NCBI GenBank assembly: GCA_023853785.1
Contig: JAJIRX010000697.1
Span: 1 to 62,047 of the forward strand
DNA length: 62,047 bases
Reading direction: 5' to 3'
Source: Psilocybe azurescens
Taxonomy: Eukaryota; Basidiomycota; Agaricomycetes; Agaricales; Agrocybaceae
Position 1 is the stretch's first letter, and every line of letters starts with the position of its first letter. A program made the position numbers and the translations under genes. The notes under the pieces are model-generated. The model did no database searches and was not told where the DNA came from. It was given only the letters and a program-made list of their open reading frames with translations. Of the stretch, positions 60,276-62,047 are shown piece after piece.

Positions 60276-62047
60276 CTAGGTAGGTACATGGAAAATGATA
60301 AGAGTACACGATATATAATGATGTCGCCAGAGAAAAGTTTTCAGACTGAAGTTCAGCAGGCCTGGATCAGTAGAATCCTTGCACAACACCCATCCCCTTA
60401 GAATACCTTCAAATCGCGGGTCTACCGTGTTTGTGTTAAGAAGTTTGTGACTTCCACCGCCGATAAGCTTCGCCACATTCAGGGCATGTGGAAGTTTCCA
60501 TCGCACCGCCACACTTTTAAGTTGAATATCAGTCAAGATAAGATATGTATCGAGTGAAGAAGACATACCTCTGTGATAACAAAAGGATGTCCATTTGGGC
60601 AGTTATAGAAGTGGCCGGAGGTCACTAGAGTTTGAAGCGTCACCACAACCGCGCTTTTAATCCACAAAATTATGTCACATACCGAACGTCGTCTTAAACG
60701 CCTTCACGATATCCTCCATCTCATTATGGGACAGTGGCTCGTACAACTTCCCGTTCTTGACCCATTCTTCCAGCTCCTCTAATTCATCAACGAACCGTTG
60801 AACCGTTGTCGCACAGTTTTTCCTGAACCACTTCCTTTCCTCCATTAGAAGCGACAACTTGTTTCCTGTAGGGCGGCGAATATACTCCCTCTGGTACAGA
60901 CCTAACTGCTTGATCATACTCTCCCTCATGTCAGAAACTTGCTGCGCCATACGTTCACGATTGTCCGCAAAGTTGGGGTCAGAAACTTTGAGCGAATTCA
61001 TACCCACAATCGTGAGGAACCTGAACCTTTCAAAGTCGGATCTCATTATGAACACCTTGCACTTTGCTGCCCGGCGAGACGCTGAAGACTTCTCTGCAAC
61101 AGCCAGTGCTTTCCTAGAGTCTGCCACACATGAATCGTATATGAACTCCACAAAAGCCTTCCAGTGTTTCTTGTGCTTGACACCAAGTTCGTCCGTGGCA
61201 GTGGAGCTTAGGCTTTCGATGCGAGCAAGCCCAACTTGTGCAAGCATGAAGCGTAGCTCGAGTGTGTGAATATATGCTTCTATCTGGAAGCGACTATCGG
61301 CTGTCGGAGGAGGCTGTCCGATGCTCATATGTACAGCGCGCAGCGCCATGGGCTCTGGGGAATCGGTTACAACCGAAGGGTTGTTGGCTATAGCCTCGCG
61401 CTCGAGACGGTACAGCGTTGCAAGTGCCCCTCGTATGCCTTGACATGTGCCCCACGGGTCATGGCTATATTCTGGGCGCGTCCATATACGTCCAGGATGG
61501 GCTTCACGAGCATGTTCCATGTCCTGGTCTCCTGCGGAGAAAGAGCATGAATCGAATTCATTGCATTCAGATCCAGTAAGGCTTTTGAAACCGGCTCCTG
61601 CTTCTCTATAGCCGCGGTCTTGCGATCCTGGGAAATAGAGCCAAGATTGCTGGTATCGGAAGTGATGGACTTCGCTCTTTCTTTATAGGAATCCAACGAC
61701 TTGGAAACGTGCTCGAGGTCCGGGCCAAGCTTCTCCAAAGAACGAGACATCGTGCTTGCCACATTCTGTTCCAAAATGTCGAGCGTTGAACGCTTGACAA
61801 CCCTTCCATAGCGTAAAGCAGTGATAGGACCTCTGCACTGTGGGCAGGTGGGCGGCGTCTGATATTCTACAGGAGGAACTCTGGTTCGCACATATAGCCC
61901 CATCTCGTCCACCTCGTAAAATTCAGGCATTTTACAATGCCCATCGAGGGTTTCCACCGTGAAGATGTGTCCGCATTTGAGGGTGATCAGTCTGTCCGCG
62001 ACGTCCTCTGAAGTCAAATCGATCTCGTCGAGTTGTCGCTGCAGGAT
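60276..62047 (-). CDS. NFX1-type/RZ zinc-finger protein, C-terminal part (ZNFX1-like), partial
   Basis: Runs off the right edge, so the N-terminus, including any SF1 helicase core, is outside the window. From the edge: QRQLDEIDLTSEDVADRLIT and LKCGHIFTVETLDGHCKMPE, then TPPTCPQCRGPITALRYGRV, a RING-like Cys/His block. A long helical part follows (LDILEQNVASTMSRSLEKLG; RLEREAIANNPSVV; LALRAVHMSIGQ-type sequence; MLAQVGLARIESLSS). The RZ-type finger closes it: TSGHFYNCPNGHPFVITE, an intron, CGGAMETSTCPECGEA and IGGGSHKLLNTNTVDPRFEG. Frame slips lie in a C run at 61427-61430 and at about 60463. Fungal proteins of this class carry UPF1-like helicases and ZNFX1-type fingers; some act in small-RNA silencing, which is family knowledge and not shown here. 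The exact stop (60276 or earlier) is uncertain. Confidence 0.8.

Overview
The window reads as nuclear DNA of a filamentous basidiomycete, most likely an Agaricomycete. Genes are broken by many 45-70 nt GT-AG introns and lie on both strands with short spacers. Several encoded proteins look like families I know mainly from mushroom-forming fungi. These are inferences from protein resemblance; no search was run. I found no rRNA, tRNA, CRISPR array, prophage or intact transposon.

Layout. 0-12.5 kb: an SDR gene and two paralogous secreted GH47 alpha-1,2-mannosidases, with a small GPI-anchored-type surface protein between them and long non-coding spacers. 12.9-21 kb: an F-box protein, a small protein with a conserved tail of unknown function, and a POT/PTR2 peptide transporter. 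22.8-32.6 kb: housekeeping and regulatory genes (TFIIE alpha, a putative mitochondrial helical-repeat protein, a Gin4/Hsl1/Cdr2-type kinase). 32.6-37 kb: gene-poor. 37-43 kb: a basic nuclear-type protein, mitochondrial GTPase MTG1, RNA polymerase II subunit RPB11 and ribosomal protein uL15; the last two are divergent. 43-54 kb: a mahogunin-like RING ligase, a broken glutathione synthetase fragment and a FYVE-SAP-RING ligase. 54.6-62 kb: two genes of unknown function, a chimeric pseudogene assembled from copies of both families, and the C-terminal part of an NFX1/ZNFX1-type zinc-finger protein that runs off the right edge.

Sequence quality matters for reading this window. About half of the conserved genes carry one or more one-base frame breaks, many of them in short homopolymers (C, G, A or T runs), while the reading on both sides matches the same protein family. 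The breaks hit housekeeping genes that should be intact (RPB11, MTG1, TFIIE alpha), so I treat most as consensus errors and annotate these loci as genes. By contrast, the glutathione synthetase fragment and the chimeric locus at 59.3-60.3 kb look truly decayed.

No single operon-like system links the genes. Possible themes are protein N-glycan trimming and cell surface (two GH47, GPI protein), ubiquitination (F-box, two RING ligases) and mitochondrial translation or assembly (MTG1, the helical-repeat protein, the 54.6-55.8 kb protein). The most unusual signals are the junction-fused duplicate at 59.3-60.3 kb, GH47 microexons with intron differences between paralogs, a 26-bp direct repeat that creates an upstream ORF over a start codon, and two or three conserved-looking proteins without a known function.
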